Assembly (NCBI GenBank): GCA_030141605.1
Contig: JAQGDQ010000410.1
Location: 1-62,000, forward strand
From: Tubiluchus corallicola
Taxonomy: Eukaryota > Priapulida > Priapulimorpha > Priapulimorphida > Tubiluchidae
DNA: 62,000 bases
Direction of reading: 5' to 3'
The notes beneath the pieces are model-generated. The model was not told the origin of the DNA and ran no database searches. It worked only from the letters and a program-made list of their open reading frames with translations. Position numbers and translations under genes: made by a program. Shown here in pieces: positions 48,301-58,070 of this stretch (position 1 is its first letter; the number at the start of each line of letters is the position of its first letter).

Positions 48301-51273
48301 CAGCAGGAATCAAATGGCAAAACGTAGCCTACACAAATCTTAGCGTTTAAGCGTAACTTACTATTTTTATACAAGTGGAAATCCAGCAAGCCGGAATGCA
48401 ATATTTCATGGCAGGTTCTACTCAAACTGCAGGGGTTTGGCAAGACTGGAACCTGGCTTATTGTCAAGGCTGTGTCTCTAGGATGAGCCACTGAACTAGC
48501 AGAGATATTTCAGCCACAAGAATGGTAATTTACTTACTACACAGTAAAATTGAAAAATTTTATGGAAGTCAGCGGAGCGTTTCTATAATTTATAAATTAC
48601 TGGGCAAAAATATACAAAGTAACACTTATAACATTATGACTTTAACTTTAACTTAAGTTTATAACTTTTCTATGTCTTTTCTTGAGAACTGAACCTGCAC
48701 AATTGCACAAAGCTTGGTATTAATCTCAGGTACAAGTTGGCGACATACATTCAAAATATAGAACAAGAATGGAGTAAGTCAATCTTAACTACTTGGGAAT
48801 GGATTTGTTTTAAATTGGTGTCCGAAAAAAAGTATTGGCAATATTTTCCTTTAAATTTAGTATCGTGCAGACTTGATTGCAACAGAATTTTATTAATAAA
48901 ATAATTACTTTTTCGACTACATTAATTATTACAGTAATTGTATTTCAGCATAATGTATATAGGGTGAGATGTGCTAGAACACTAGATAATGCGGAATAAT
49001 AAGCTTAAGGCTTTACTAAAAATAAATATATATATATATATTTATATTATATATTTATATTATATATTTATATTATATATTTATATATTATATATCTATT
49101 TATATTATATATATATATAAAATTCCTCTCCTCTTGCTAATAAAAACCGGAAAAACAATGTCTATACTACTTTGTTATTTCTAATAATGCCTGAAGCACA
49201 CTGCCATCAGCCATTTTTCGATATTAACCCATTTTATGTTCTTTTTTCATACTTTCGCGTAGTACAGTTACACAATAAATTTAATCATGCTGTTTATAGA
49301 TACCAATCGTGCCACCTTGTGTCGTGGAGACGAAATACAATAGCAGCAATACTGCTACAATTTATAAGTTTGTTAGTCAGTCAGTCTGTGAGCCAGCTAG
49401 AAATATACTCAGTCTATCGACCAGTCGTTCGGTTTGTTTATGGACAAAAGACAAAGACACTTATTTACTGTCGCTATGACAACAAACAACATTAGCCATA
49501 GGCTACTATAAGCGATTCTTAACGAATACAATAACACTGGGACGCCATAAATATATAACACAGATAACAACTGTTTGTGCCAATACAGGTGGTCGTAAGA
49601 TTCGAACTCGCAAACAGAGAAGCACCCAGTCCATTACCATAAGCACTCGGCCACCCGTACTGATACGATGGGGAATACGGTTTATAATGTATAATTTATA
49701 TTGGTCATAATTATTACAGGTATCCTTGCATGCCGCTGAACGTTTAACAAAAGATAATGCATTTCAACGGCAGAAGAGAAGTACAAGTGAAATGCCGAAC
49801 CGAGAAGATTTCCTGCACCTAATTCCACCACCGCCAGAACATCCCGAATGTAATGTCGAATTTACCGAATTTGTAGTAAGTATAAATATCGGTTTAACAT
49901 TGCCATGTAAAGCAGTAGTGTTAATCCTGCCGATGCTACGGAAAAACACGATAAGTTTCGTTGCTGTATTCGTCGACCAAAAGAAGCTAAAATACTTAAA
50001 TGTAGAACTCTGTACCGATTAGTCGACAATATGCGGATCAGTTTTAATCGGTCGGCTTGCTAACAGTTTCGGTATCATTTTTTACTTCATTCCACATATT
50101 TCATGGCGGCTATCCCACATTTAAAGCTAAATTTGGTAATTGGGTTGATGACGGTAGTGAATGTTGCTACTTTTTAGTCTTGATTCTAACATTACAACAG
50201 GTATTGAACTAATATAATAAATACAAGTTCTGGTGGATACCGGTTATTTGGTATTTGGTATTTGTTACATAAGCAACTCACTATAATTATAATAAATTGG
50301 AAATTTATTTGCAATTCCCCTCATAATTCAAATACCCTAACCCTAACCCTAGTAACACCGACACCAACCCTAGCCCTGACACTAATCCTAAACCTAATCC
50401 GCTTCAGGAACTAATTTCTTGTGTGCGGGGAATTGTAAACATTAGGCCAAATAAATTTATTGCATTTTTATTTGAAAAAGCCAACGTTTCTACTGCACTT
50501 CATCGTCAGGAAGCCTGCAGTAGAAACATTGGATGTTTCTACTGAAAATTCATTCAATTTATTTTATTGTGGGTTGTTTATGAAACAGATATTGTTCTTG
50601 TTATAAAGAATTTACAAAGCTTTGTCCTATTTTTGTCTAAGCTGCGGTTATACTGGGTGTCAATACAATTGTGAAAAATTATTAACCGCGGAACTGAATA
50701 ATATTTAAGGTTAAGGTTGTTATGATCACCGACAACTGTCATGCCTTATTGTGATCAATGTGTGGACACCAATGGTTGCAGGAAGGACACCACATATTAT
50801 ATTGGGCGATTTTTGCCAACGATGTTCTATGGCCAGGGTTTTTCCGTTAGGTTTTCTGAATAATTGTACACAAACAGAGGAGATACAAGCCAGAGAGTGA
50901 AAGACTCGGTATATTGCAATATGAGAATGAACTATCGTTTACTGTGTTTGCAGTGAGTTTTTACCCTTTTACCCTATTTGTCATTCTAATTCTTACTCTG
51001 TATGCCTAAACATTTTTAAGAGGCCTTGTTAAAAAATCCTAGTATTATAAATTGATTCCAGAAAATGTCATTTGGACTAATCTGTGACAGCAAGAGAAAG
51101 ATTTTTAATTTTCTTGTGAGATACTGTTTAAATATTATATTTGTTATTTTTAGACAAGAATAATGCCAGGAAGCTGCACTAGACTCGGTGGAATTCCAAC
51201 ATGTCGATCTCAAGAATATCTAAATCTATGGAGTGAAGAATGCTCAAACCACAGATCTAACACAAATCAGTAA
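44328..51273 (+). CDS. predicted secreted 127-aa peptide/growth-factor-like precursor
   Basis: Three exons join in phase 0: 44328-44435, 49720-49875 and 51154-51273. Residues 1-36 start MHKMNMTIVFILSISIALSF, a clear signal peptide. The second exon carries FQRQKR, a furin-type R-x-K-R site at about residues 53-56, then STSEMPNREDF and a PPPPEHPEC segment. The third exon adds PGSCTRLGGIPTC and LWSEEC, ending at TAA. Cleavage would leave a mature chain of about 71 residues with four cysteines, enough for two disulfides. I do not recognise the family; a neuropeptide, cytokine or growth-factor-like ligand is inference. The 5.3-kb first intron holds a LINE. Splice sites are good (GTAAGC, GTAAGT; TTATTACAG, TTATTTTTAG). 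The ATG is the first one before the hydrophobic stretch, although the frame is open further upstream. Confidence 0.5.
44594..44637 (+). repeat. (GAT)n microsatellite
   Basis: About 13 GAT units with one GAC, in the first intron of the secreted-peptide gene. Confidence 0.9.
45281..45369 (+). repeat. (TC)n microsatellite at the 5' end of a LINE
   Basis: TC run with one TTC break and a CCTCCCTCCC patch. LINE coding sequence starts directly after it. Confidence 0.93.
45365..46818 (+). mobile_element. 5'-truncated LINE with intact reverse transcriptase ORF
   Basis: The element starts in the reverse transcriptase domain immediately after a (TC)n tract and runs through an open ORF to a 3' region with AATAAA (46783-46788) and a GTTAAATCAAAATTAAATCA tail. 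This tail type is common in RTE/CR1-like LINEs that end in short repeats instead of poly-A. It lies sense in the first intron of the secreted-peptide gene. The unbroken ORF implies a young insertion, although it lacks an endonuclease and cannot move by itself. Confidence 0.8.
45369..46646 (+). CDS. LINE reverse transcriptase, 5'-truncated, open frame
   Basis: About 425 codons stay open to TGA. Reverse transcriptase blocks in order: MLSVIVPIVKDKNKEI, NNYRPIALSTVSSKLLE, HILFLDASKAFDRVN (catalytic D), GVRQGAKMSPILFNLYF, HLMFADDGCLLAS (active-site ADD) and a thumb with KYLGHIITSDNKDD. All three catalytic aspartates are present. The endonuclease and N-terminal part are missing, and the frame runs upstream only through the TC repeat, so no natural start codon is visible. 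The C-terminal region (TWRHFYNYSLSKLKVAHNVS) follows the thumb. It differs in sequence from the other LINE remnants in this window, so it belongs to another family. It would copy its own RNA in the parent element; this copy is probably not expressed as a protein. Confidence 0.8.
   Translation, partial: LFSACVIHCFLPDSLMLSVIVPIVKDKNKEITAKNNYRPIALSTVSSKLLEILFLSRYGNSIQSTPNQFGYVDELGTEMCLYTMKEVIDYYIQRQSPVHILFLDASKAFDRVNYYKMFLKLVDTDMPNIIIRLLAFYYSRQTMFVRWGNFCSSTFKVANGVRQGAKMSPILFNLYFRDLSSDLTSTGLGCQIGGTYINHLMFADDGCLLASTTTALQTLVDMYVDYANSHDIVINVDKTKLITITPPSMCGFNFSSPEVAGKIIIPCETEKYLGHIITSDNKDDMDVIRQRSLFCDRANRILRKFHHCSPNVKTHLFNSYCNSFYGMATWRHFYNYSLSKLKVAHNVSKRKLFNYPYDYSSRTISVDHDVLYFDVIRRKTAYSLYIRVMQSSNLLINALNNSEAFYTSDIRDQWRKVLGRFRLDA
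49022..49121 (+). repeat. (TATATT)n/AT-rich satellite-like tract
   Basis: Repeated ATATTTATATTAT units between the secreted-peptide exons. Confidence 0.9.
49584..49660 (-). mobile_element. tRNA-derived SINE head (tRNA-Leu/Ser-like)
   Basis: On the minus strand GTACGGG-TG-GCCGAGTGCTTATGGT resembles the acceptor arm and D-arm of a class II tRNA (A box), and GCGAGTTCGAATCTTAC resembles a T-arm (B box). CCTGTAT can pair with the acceptor strand using G-U pairs. The anticodon stem does not close (GGACTGGGTGCTTCTCTG), so it is not a working tRNA; a SINE head or tRNA pseudogene fits better. Confidence 0.55.
50333..50400 (+). repeat. short interstitial telomere-like (CCCTAA)n tract, degenerate
   Basis: Begins ACCCTAACCCTAACCCTAG and decays into ACCAACCCTAGCCCTGAC and CCTAAACCTAATC. 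Located in the second intron of the secreted-peptide gene. Confidence 0.7.
50437..50545 (-). mobile_element. Penelope-like-element terminus remnant with GAAACGTTGGC motif
   Basis: On the minus strand CCTGACGATGAAGTGCAGTA is followed by GAAACGTTGGCTTTTTCAAA and AATAAA-like text. This resembles the hammerhead-containing ends of Penelope-like elements (CUGAUGA ... GAAAC). The core is not intact, and a second mirrored GTAGAAACATTGG lies next to it. Confidence 0.35.
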
Positions 51274-52028
51274 ATTAGCAGATATTTTGCGAAAATCTAG
51301 TAGCAATGTGCTTATGTAGGCTTTATATTTATATTTTTGTAGTCGTTTTGTAATATCTTTGCAGGCTTCACATTAAAAAGCTTGCATTTTTATTTTCTTT
51401 ACTGTGAATCAACATTTTTTATAAAAAACATGAGCACCGTAAAACCGAATGGATAATAATCAAGTAATTGCATGTAGAAATGATTTCATGCGATCTAACA
51501 ATAGCAACGTTTTACTCAGCTAGTATGACTAATTAAATGAAATTTAAGCAGTTAGTCACTGCCCTGCGTGGAATTGTAGCATACAAAGGTGCAACGAAGT
51601 TAAATCCTATAAACACAGACAATACCATTTTTCTCAACAGATAAAATCTTGGCACGTTTTCGTAATTGTAAGTATCATAAAATCGCAGAAATGCGTAGTA
51701 AAGAAAACGTTTTTAGCTCCCAATTTGCACTTCCCTTCTCGCTCAGCAGACGTAAAGTGCGTTTCCATAACTAGTTATCCATAAACTAGCATAACTAGTT
51801 TTCCAAAAAGATAAGACCTAAACAAGACAATTTCAATAAATGCGAAAGTTGTCGTGGGACAAATACGTATCAAACTTTTTCAGCTGAATTAAAAAATAGA
51901 AAAATCTCAATGCCGGTAAGGAAAAACTGAACAAGGTACTTCATCCATCGCAACGCCTCCTTACGAAGCCACAGGCTACATATTTAAAATCTCTTTTTAT
52001 TTTGGCGCTCGTATTATAATATGCATCC

Positions 52029-52230
52029 AAAATATATATGAAAAAGCTCTTCTGAGATTTGCCAGGTATAACACAAAAACGCCGAATTCTTTTATAGTCA
52101 GACATTGATTACTGATAGGTTAGCAGCACAAAATACGTATGAAAAAGCTCTCCTGAGATTTGCCATCTATAACACAGAAGCGCTGAATTCTTTTATAGTC
52201 GGACAATGATTATTGATAGGTTAGCAGCAC
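52029..52230 (+). repeat. 101-bp tandem duplication
   Basis: Copy 1 (52029-52129) and copy 2 (52130-52230) share GAAAAAGCTCTYCTGAGATT, CGAATTCTTTTATAGTC and GATAGGTTAGCAGCAC with about 10-15 differences. It sits directly before the hammerhead-like core. Confidence 0.88.
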
Positions 52231-52231
52231 A

Positions 52232-52310
52232 GGCTATTCAGCTGATGAGGCCCGTTAGGACGAAAGCTCTTAAAATAAATAAACATCATTGTGAGACTAT
52301 GAAGCGCATT
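52232..52310 (+). ncRNA. hammerhead-ribozyme-like core
   Basis: CTGATGA (52242-52248), a short stem-loop GGCCCGTTAGGAC with one G-A mismatch, then GAAA (52262-52265) form the conserved hammerhead core. Downstream GCTC and GAGACTA (about 52290) could make stem III with a bulge, and TTCA/TGAA a weak stem I. Hammerheads of this kind are known in Penelope-like elements and retrozymes. Self-cleavage is inference. Confidence 0.45.
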
Positions 52311-54032
52311 CAACGTCTTTATATCCAAAATATATACTTTGTGCTAATATAACCTCTTTGCAATGCTTCTATAAGAATAAAATTAGTGTTATACGGCGTT
52401 GTATAGTCCTCGTTTGTGTCGAGTATTCGTAAAACCAGCTATATTCATAAAGTCAGCATTTTTATACTACACTAAAACTACATTATGTTTATTTTAATTC
52501 ATTGAAATCTAAATGTTATTGTTAAGTACCAACTTATCAAAATTCACGTAATATGAAGAACTTCACATGCGATGACTGTTTTTAAATTTGTTCACTAAAA
52601 TTTTTCAACTTGCCGGTCAAAAATCTGTCCTTACTAGTCAAGTTCTATTTTTATACATTCTTAATCGCTGGGATATTTCTGTTATAATTCTTGAAATATT
52701 ACTTTAGGAATCACCACAATACAAATAGTTATTAAGGATTTTTTTTTCTTAAACACAAGCGCCGCAGAAATCACTGCAGGGAAGAGTTGAATTATTTCTA
52801 ATACAGTTTAATATTTACAAAAATTTATTGTCAATAAAAAAACTACGTAGTGGCATTTCCTGCGCTTTCAATGTGCTTGCTTTTTTCTTTGCTTATTAAA
52901 GATACACCGATGTTGCCCTGGCGGGTCGGAGTATCCCTTGCTCGATTGTCATACATTTATTGTTTGTTAGTGGTTTATAGTGCCTATTGCTTTATAAAAT
53001 AAGATGTTTTAGACGCAGTTTTCTGACCTGCCTATTTTGTAAAGCTAAACAATTCTAACGCAAATTTTAACCCACAGAGTGCGCCACAGTTGCTGTTGAT
53101 TTGTCAAAAACTTGTATCTTATCTAAATTGTTTGAGAAGAGAGAAGTACTAGAGTGGATTTTTGGCATTTTTCTCAAATCGTACGCACCGACTAAGAAAA
53201 AGTAAAAATAATTCTTCTGTCAATTCACTGTAATTTCATGTATCGGTTCCAGATGCCGTAGTTTTGTTAGGGTACAGTCATTCAAGCAAATATTTTGTGG
53301 TACGCTGTGTACCTGCAATGAAAAAGAAAAATTACAGGAAAAAGATAATAGGATGTATGTCAGAGGGGTAAAGCGCCTATGTCATATTAATTCTTGAGCT
53401 TGTGATCATTTTCATCGTTACGTAATGCTGTTTACTGTTTAGCGGCTAAGCCTAATCCATAAAGATGAAAGTTGCGTAGTCTATGTTTACTTTACTACGC
53501 GTGTGCCGTTGTCATTGTGTTCCCAATGCCTGTTCATGATACTCTACAGACAGATGCAGAGGCGTATAAGTCAACTCCCACATCTGAGTGTATTGATTCA
53601 AATGTAGTGACATGTGAACGGTAGTGGATAGGTAGCTCTGATTGTTAATGTACAACTACGGTGAGATCTCAGACCAATTTTGTCATGTTGAATCAGCAGC
53701 TCAAATGGCAGAGCATTGTGACACCAAAGGTTCTGGGTTTAAATACTGATGACCCCCAACTTTTCAGCACCTGCATGATGTTTGTCTTAATTAATGTGTT
53801 TGTGTTGCTGCAAAATAAAATTCTAATATCACTGGTCTTACTTGTCATGTGTTGAGACTTAGAATAAGTTAAATTAATATCAGTATTCGTTCGCCCACTC
53901 ACTCACACACACAGACACATTAGCCTCATGCACACACACGCATACTCCAACTCAGTCGCACTCTCTGTTACACCCTTACATGCTCTCTTATTCACTCACA
54001 CAATGCACTCCCTCACTCATCCCATCTTTGAA

Positions 54033-54033
<1 letters not shown>
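52311..54033. other. region without supported genes
   Basis: AT-rich unique-looking sequence with T/A homopolymers. It ends in a CACACA/ACTCAC-rich patch (53905-54020) leading into a (CT)n array. Short ORFs here have no recognisable features. Confidence 0.4.

Positions 54034-54112
<79 letters not shown>
54034..54112 (+). repeat. (TC)n microsatellite
   Basis: About 40 pure TC units. Confidence 0.95.
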
Positions 54113-54114
<2 letters not shown>

Positions 54115-54202
54115 TCCTGTTAAGAAACTGTTGATTAAAGCCTAACTGTCGAACTATGAACTTATCATGCACATATAAATTACCTAATAACAAAATACAC
54201 CT

Positions 54203-54559
54203 TTAAATAATTAGCAGAACTCCTTTAATTTTATTAGCGTTGCTGTAAATTGCTGTGAATTTTCTGACATACTTTGGCAGTTGTTCCGACGGTTTACAGC
54301 CAAATGGCCGACCTCGATCTGCGTTAGTCGGATTCATTGCATTCTTTCTGATTCGATTGATCTGATTCCAGTTCTTGTCAGCCTCTGTAGGTCTCCATAA
54401 ACCCATGAAGTAGTTTATCGTAAGAATCTTTGCACCTTTGAATTCCGCAAAGCAAGAAACCTTTTTTAGAAATTGCGCACTAAGAAAAAATGTTGGCCCG
54501 TGGAATAATTTCATAGCAGTTTCAAAACACGACCAAACTTCTTTGGCATAAATGTTAAA
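54203..54559 (-). CDS. possible terminal coding exon, unknown protein
   Basis: The minus strand is open for 119 codons from a possible acceptor (TCTTACATCAG before 54559) to a TAA at 54203. It reads FNIYAKEVWSCFETAMKLFH, with hydrophobic FFLSAQFLKKVSCFAEF, then a basic, Asn-rich half (NQINRIRKNAMNPTNADRGR). The composition looks more protein-like than neighbouring ORFs. The acceptor has a weak pyrimidine tract and no upstream exon was found, so it may instead start at the internal Met (54514) or be chance. Function unknown. Confidence 0.25.
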   Translation of the reverse strand, partial: FNIYAKEVWSCFETAMKLFHGPTFFLSAQFLKKVSCFAEFKGAKILTINYFMGLWRPTEADKNWNQINRIRKNAMNPTNADRGRPFGCKPSEQLPKYVRKFTAIYSNANKIKGVLLII

Positions 54560-55031
54560 CTGATGTAAGATTTATGGTTTATTTATTAAACAACTTCAAA
54601 TAGTTCAAAGTGCGCAAGAGTTTAGCAATATAGTACAAAAATAAACATTGCATTTGAACTGTAAAATTTATAAGCTTCATTTATTAGGCACTGCATCTCA
54701 GCTGTGTTAGATAATGTGTTAGATGATTGAGTAGTGTTACTGTTTTGAACATCATGAACACCGAGAAAACTCGTCTGAACGTGTCGGCAAGCGTATGGTT
54801 TCGACGATGGTCACACGTCCCGAGCTTTAAATAGACTGTGAATTTAAAACTAACTGTAACAAGAAGCGCCGCTGGCTATGGGACAGATGCCCGTTTTATC
54901 ATGAAGCCAAAGAAGTCGTGGAGTAAGTCACTATAGTAGCCTTTGGCATCTATAATATTTATAGAAACATTGTGTTACTGCTGTGCTAGTGCAAGCTACT
55001 ATATTAAAGTTTAACATGTGACAAAGTAAGA

Positions 55032-55376
55032 ATGCCAATACGCAGACGTTCACATCGTGAAAATAATCCTATAGGTGGCAGCATTTTGCGGAAAAAACTG
55101 GACAGCCAAAAGTCGGTTGCAGGACCTCAGCTAGCAAAGACTGAGACTAAAACACTAAAGGACAAAAGAAGTACTCTTACTAAATCTAAAACTGTTTTCA
55201 AGTCGACAGATAGTGACAGAAGGCAGTCACAATCAGAAACCGATTGCTTCGATTATGACGCTGATATTGATGTTCTTGATGACGATGAAGATAGCAAACT
55301 TGGTCAAGAAGACGTGGCATATGGTATGATAGCTAGTTTTTTACCTTTTATGCCTCAGAATCCGTCAGAAATGTAA
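55032..55376 (+). CDS. hypothetical 114-aa single-exon protein, basic N-terminus and acidic centre
   Basis: The ATG has an in-frame stop 10 codons upstream (TAA) and A at -3. The first ~60 residues are Lys/Arg/Ser/Thr-rich (MPIRRRSHRENN, KDKRSTLTKSK). Residues 75-93 are acidic (CFDYDADIDVLDDDEDSK), followed by a more ordered end (DVAYGMIASFLPFMPQNPSE). There is no signal peptide or membrane segment. The charge pattern suits an intrinsically disordered nuclear or regulatory protein, which is inference. A short 5' exon at about 54901-54921 (MKPKKSW before GTAAGT) could join through a weak acceptor, adding a few residues. I do not recognise the family. Confidence 0.45.
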   Translation: MPIRRRSHRENNPIGGSILRKKLDSQKSVAGPQLAKTETKTLKDKRSTLTKSKTVFKSTDSDRRQSQSETDCFDYDADIDVLDDDEDSKLGQEDVAYGMIASFLPFMPQNPSEM

Positions 55377-55785
55377 ATTTCTAGGCTGTTCTTACTGGTA
55401 ACAGACATAAACTTAACTAATTATGACAAACGTACAACTAACATATAAAGAACTTTGCGTACGCAATGCACCTCTAGCAGATTGCAGCTTCCTTTATATT
55501 AACGTAACTTGTTATAATAATAATATTATAAAATTATTAAACATAATTATATGTATATAGATACATACATGTATACATACATATATTGCTAAATTCATAC
55601 TATTTAAGTTAGGCTTGCCTGAGTACAAAACTATTACGAATTAATCAGATTACTTGGATTATACATAGTAGTAATTATATTAGACAGATCTATCGGTCAT
55701 CCGAAGGCCTAACGAAGGTCGAATAATTTCAGGAAAAGCTAATAACAGCTTTTTGCACAGAAACGCGTGGCAAAATCAATCAGGG

Positions 55786-55955
55786 TCACTTGGGCAGCGG
55801 ACATTTGGGTAATAGACACCTGGGTAGAGAACACATGGGAAGCACTGTGTCCACTGCCTAAATGTTCTACTGCCCAAATGTCCACTGCCAAACTGGCCAC
55901 TGCCCATCTCACCACTGCTCACGTGTCCACTGCCCAAGTGTACACTGTCAAAACG
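55786..55955 (+). repeat. degenerate minisatellite of CCACTGCCCAAATGT-like units
   Basis: About ten 15-20-bp units such as TCCACTGCCCAAGTG. The first part (CACTTGGGCAGCGGACATTT) is in inverted orientation to the rest, so the tract can fold on itself. Confidence 0.7.
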
Positions 55956-56261
55956 TCCTAAAACCAGCATAATAGCCGTCAAAGGTTTAATACGACGACG
56001 ACAACGACAACAACAGTTATTGCTAGCGATTAATGATCATTACCGATCCTTCACTTAATTAAGCAGTAGTAAACCACGCTCAGTTACCAGGGCTTCACCA
56101 ACAAGCAGACACAGCAGCTCGTCCAGTTGTCGGACAGCTGCAAATCATCAATGTGCTGTAAAAATGTCCGTTTTTTACTCTCCGTAAACAGATTTAGGAG
56201 TTTATAGCCCTGCCAGAATACGTTCAAACATATTAAATTAAATTAGATTGGGTTAAGGTAG

Positions 56262-56312
56262 GTCAGGTCAGGTCAAGTCAGGTCAGATAAGTCAGGTCAG
56301 GTCAAATCAGGT
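56262..56312 (+). repeat. (GGTCA)n pentanucleotide tract
   Basis: GTCAGGTCAGGTCAAGTCAG units with small variants; related GGATTAGA-type low-complexity sequence follows to 56410. Confidence 0.85.
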
Positions 56313-57032
56313 CAGGCTATGACTTGCTTTGTCTTGTCTTGCTTTGTGTAACCTTGTGAGGCAAGATTGGATTGGATTAGACAAGATCAGATTGGATTAG
56401 ATTAGATTACTTTTATTAATTTATTAAAAATCGATGGTCTGAAAAATTAATTTTATTTGCGTTAAATTCTATTAAAACTAAATCAGTTGTAGGAGCTTAT
56501 TGTCTTAGTAATATTTATTGTCTCTTACTATTATACAATTGAAAGTCATCCAATATGGCCACTTCTTTCACGAAAGCAGCACTGCCAGGTTGCAAACGCC
56601 CTTAACCATTCATCTTAACCATTAGTGCAGGAAAGATGACGATTTCAGTGTCTAAATATAGGTTTTCAAGGTCAAAGCTCCTATAATGTCATCACAATTA
56701 GGATTGCAAGGTGGCTTCAAGATGGCCACAAATGCGGCTGCTCTCGCACATTCTACTACAAACAAGATGATGATTTTGGTGTGTGACCAATTGTAGATTT
56801 TAATCATTCCTACTAAGTAAAATTTTCCATAGACATCACTTCATGAAGAAATCGAAGATGGTTACCAAGATGGCCACAAATACAGTCTAATGCAAATAAA
56901 ATGATAATTTGTTGTCCTATCGTAGGTTTAGAGCGTCATTTCTGATGTGTGCAAACAAGACTTGTTTGGATGTATTTACTAAATGTATTAGTGAAGTTGT
57001 CTTAACAGTGTTCTGTCTGATACTCCACTTAT

Positions 57033-57315
57033 TTATGTGCCTCCGTAGTACCTGTAGATATTGAAAGAAATGTCTCCATTGATAATTATTAAATCTTTCC
57101 TTATGATTAAATCTTTACACGCCTTGTTCATTGACGTGTATATGCTGCCTTTGTCATTAAAAAGTACAACAAGACGTTCAAGCACAAACGTGATATCATT
57201 CAGCAGCTCATTTGTGAGCGCAATACAAAGCAAGCAGGAAATACAAATCTACTGTCACCTTCTCAAACACAAGTTTTTCTTCTCCCAGCAAATGCCGAAA
57301 TTTGGTAACAACCAG
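57033..57315 (-). pseudogene. possible decayed coding stretch, one frameshift
   Basis: On the minus strand FRHLLGEEKLVFEKVTVDLY leads, after a +1 shift near 57233, into CIALTNELLNDITFVLERLV and NKACKDLIIRKDLIIINGDI before a stop. Its composition is protein-like, but no family is recognised and chance is possible. Confidence 0.2.
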
Positions 57316-57838
57316 TAAAGGCAAAAAATTTAAATTTCACCACAGCTTATGCTGTTTTGAAGCTCCTTGTATTTGGTAATTGCATAACAATACCAACAGT
57401 ATTACGTCTTGATCATGATGCAATACGCTTTACTGACACAACCAGGAGTATGGAAAATAAGACGGGTCACGAGTGTTTACCTCTTCGTGACTGTATGGAG
57501 ATAAAGCAGATGATCATTTCTCTTGGTCTGTGTTGCATAGTTTACCATAAGTGAATGCTACTCTTAAATTCTGCTGAATCTGTTATATTTACTGGGAAAC
57601 CAAAGAGCTCTGTTTTATTTTCATCAACTTTCAGAAAATAAACACCACTTTACTAAACTATTGTTGGTGTTATATGTCTGCTGACCCTTCTTCCTCATTT
57701 AGCGCAGGCAGAGACACATTTATACCAAATGTATAAATCTGTCCACCTGTTCAACTTGTGATCTTATATGAGTTTAAGGAACCAATTTTCATGTTGCAAA
57801 ATGTAAATGTTTTAGTCTCGATGAAATGAAATCCCTAA

Positions 57839-58070
57839 CTTCAAAATATTCACAATAACAGTTTAGTAGACAAGTACAGAATCAGCATTTGGACTCTGAA
57901 CACATCTTGTCACATAGCTGCAGGATAGGCCTATATTTTGTTTTGAAAAAATGTTTTGGAGGTCCCTGGCTTCAAAATATTCACAGTAACAGTTTAGTAC
58001 TCAAATAGTTTAGGATCAGTATCTGGACTCTGAACACATCTTGTTACATAGATGCAGGATAGGCCTTTAT
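57839..58070 (+). repeat. 131-bp tandem duplication
   Basis: TTCAAAATATTCACARTAAC, then CAGTTTAGTA, GGACTCTGAACACATCTTGT and GCAGGATAGGCCT recur at an offset of about 131 bp. Confidence 0.8.

Noticed and set aside
49584-49660. Functional tRNA-Leu or tRNA-Ser gene
   Set aside because: The anticodon stem cannot close and the T-stem has a mismatch; kept as a SINE head.
52029-52230. CRISPR array
   Set aside because: Only two adjacent 101-bp copies with no spacers, in an animal-type genome.
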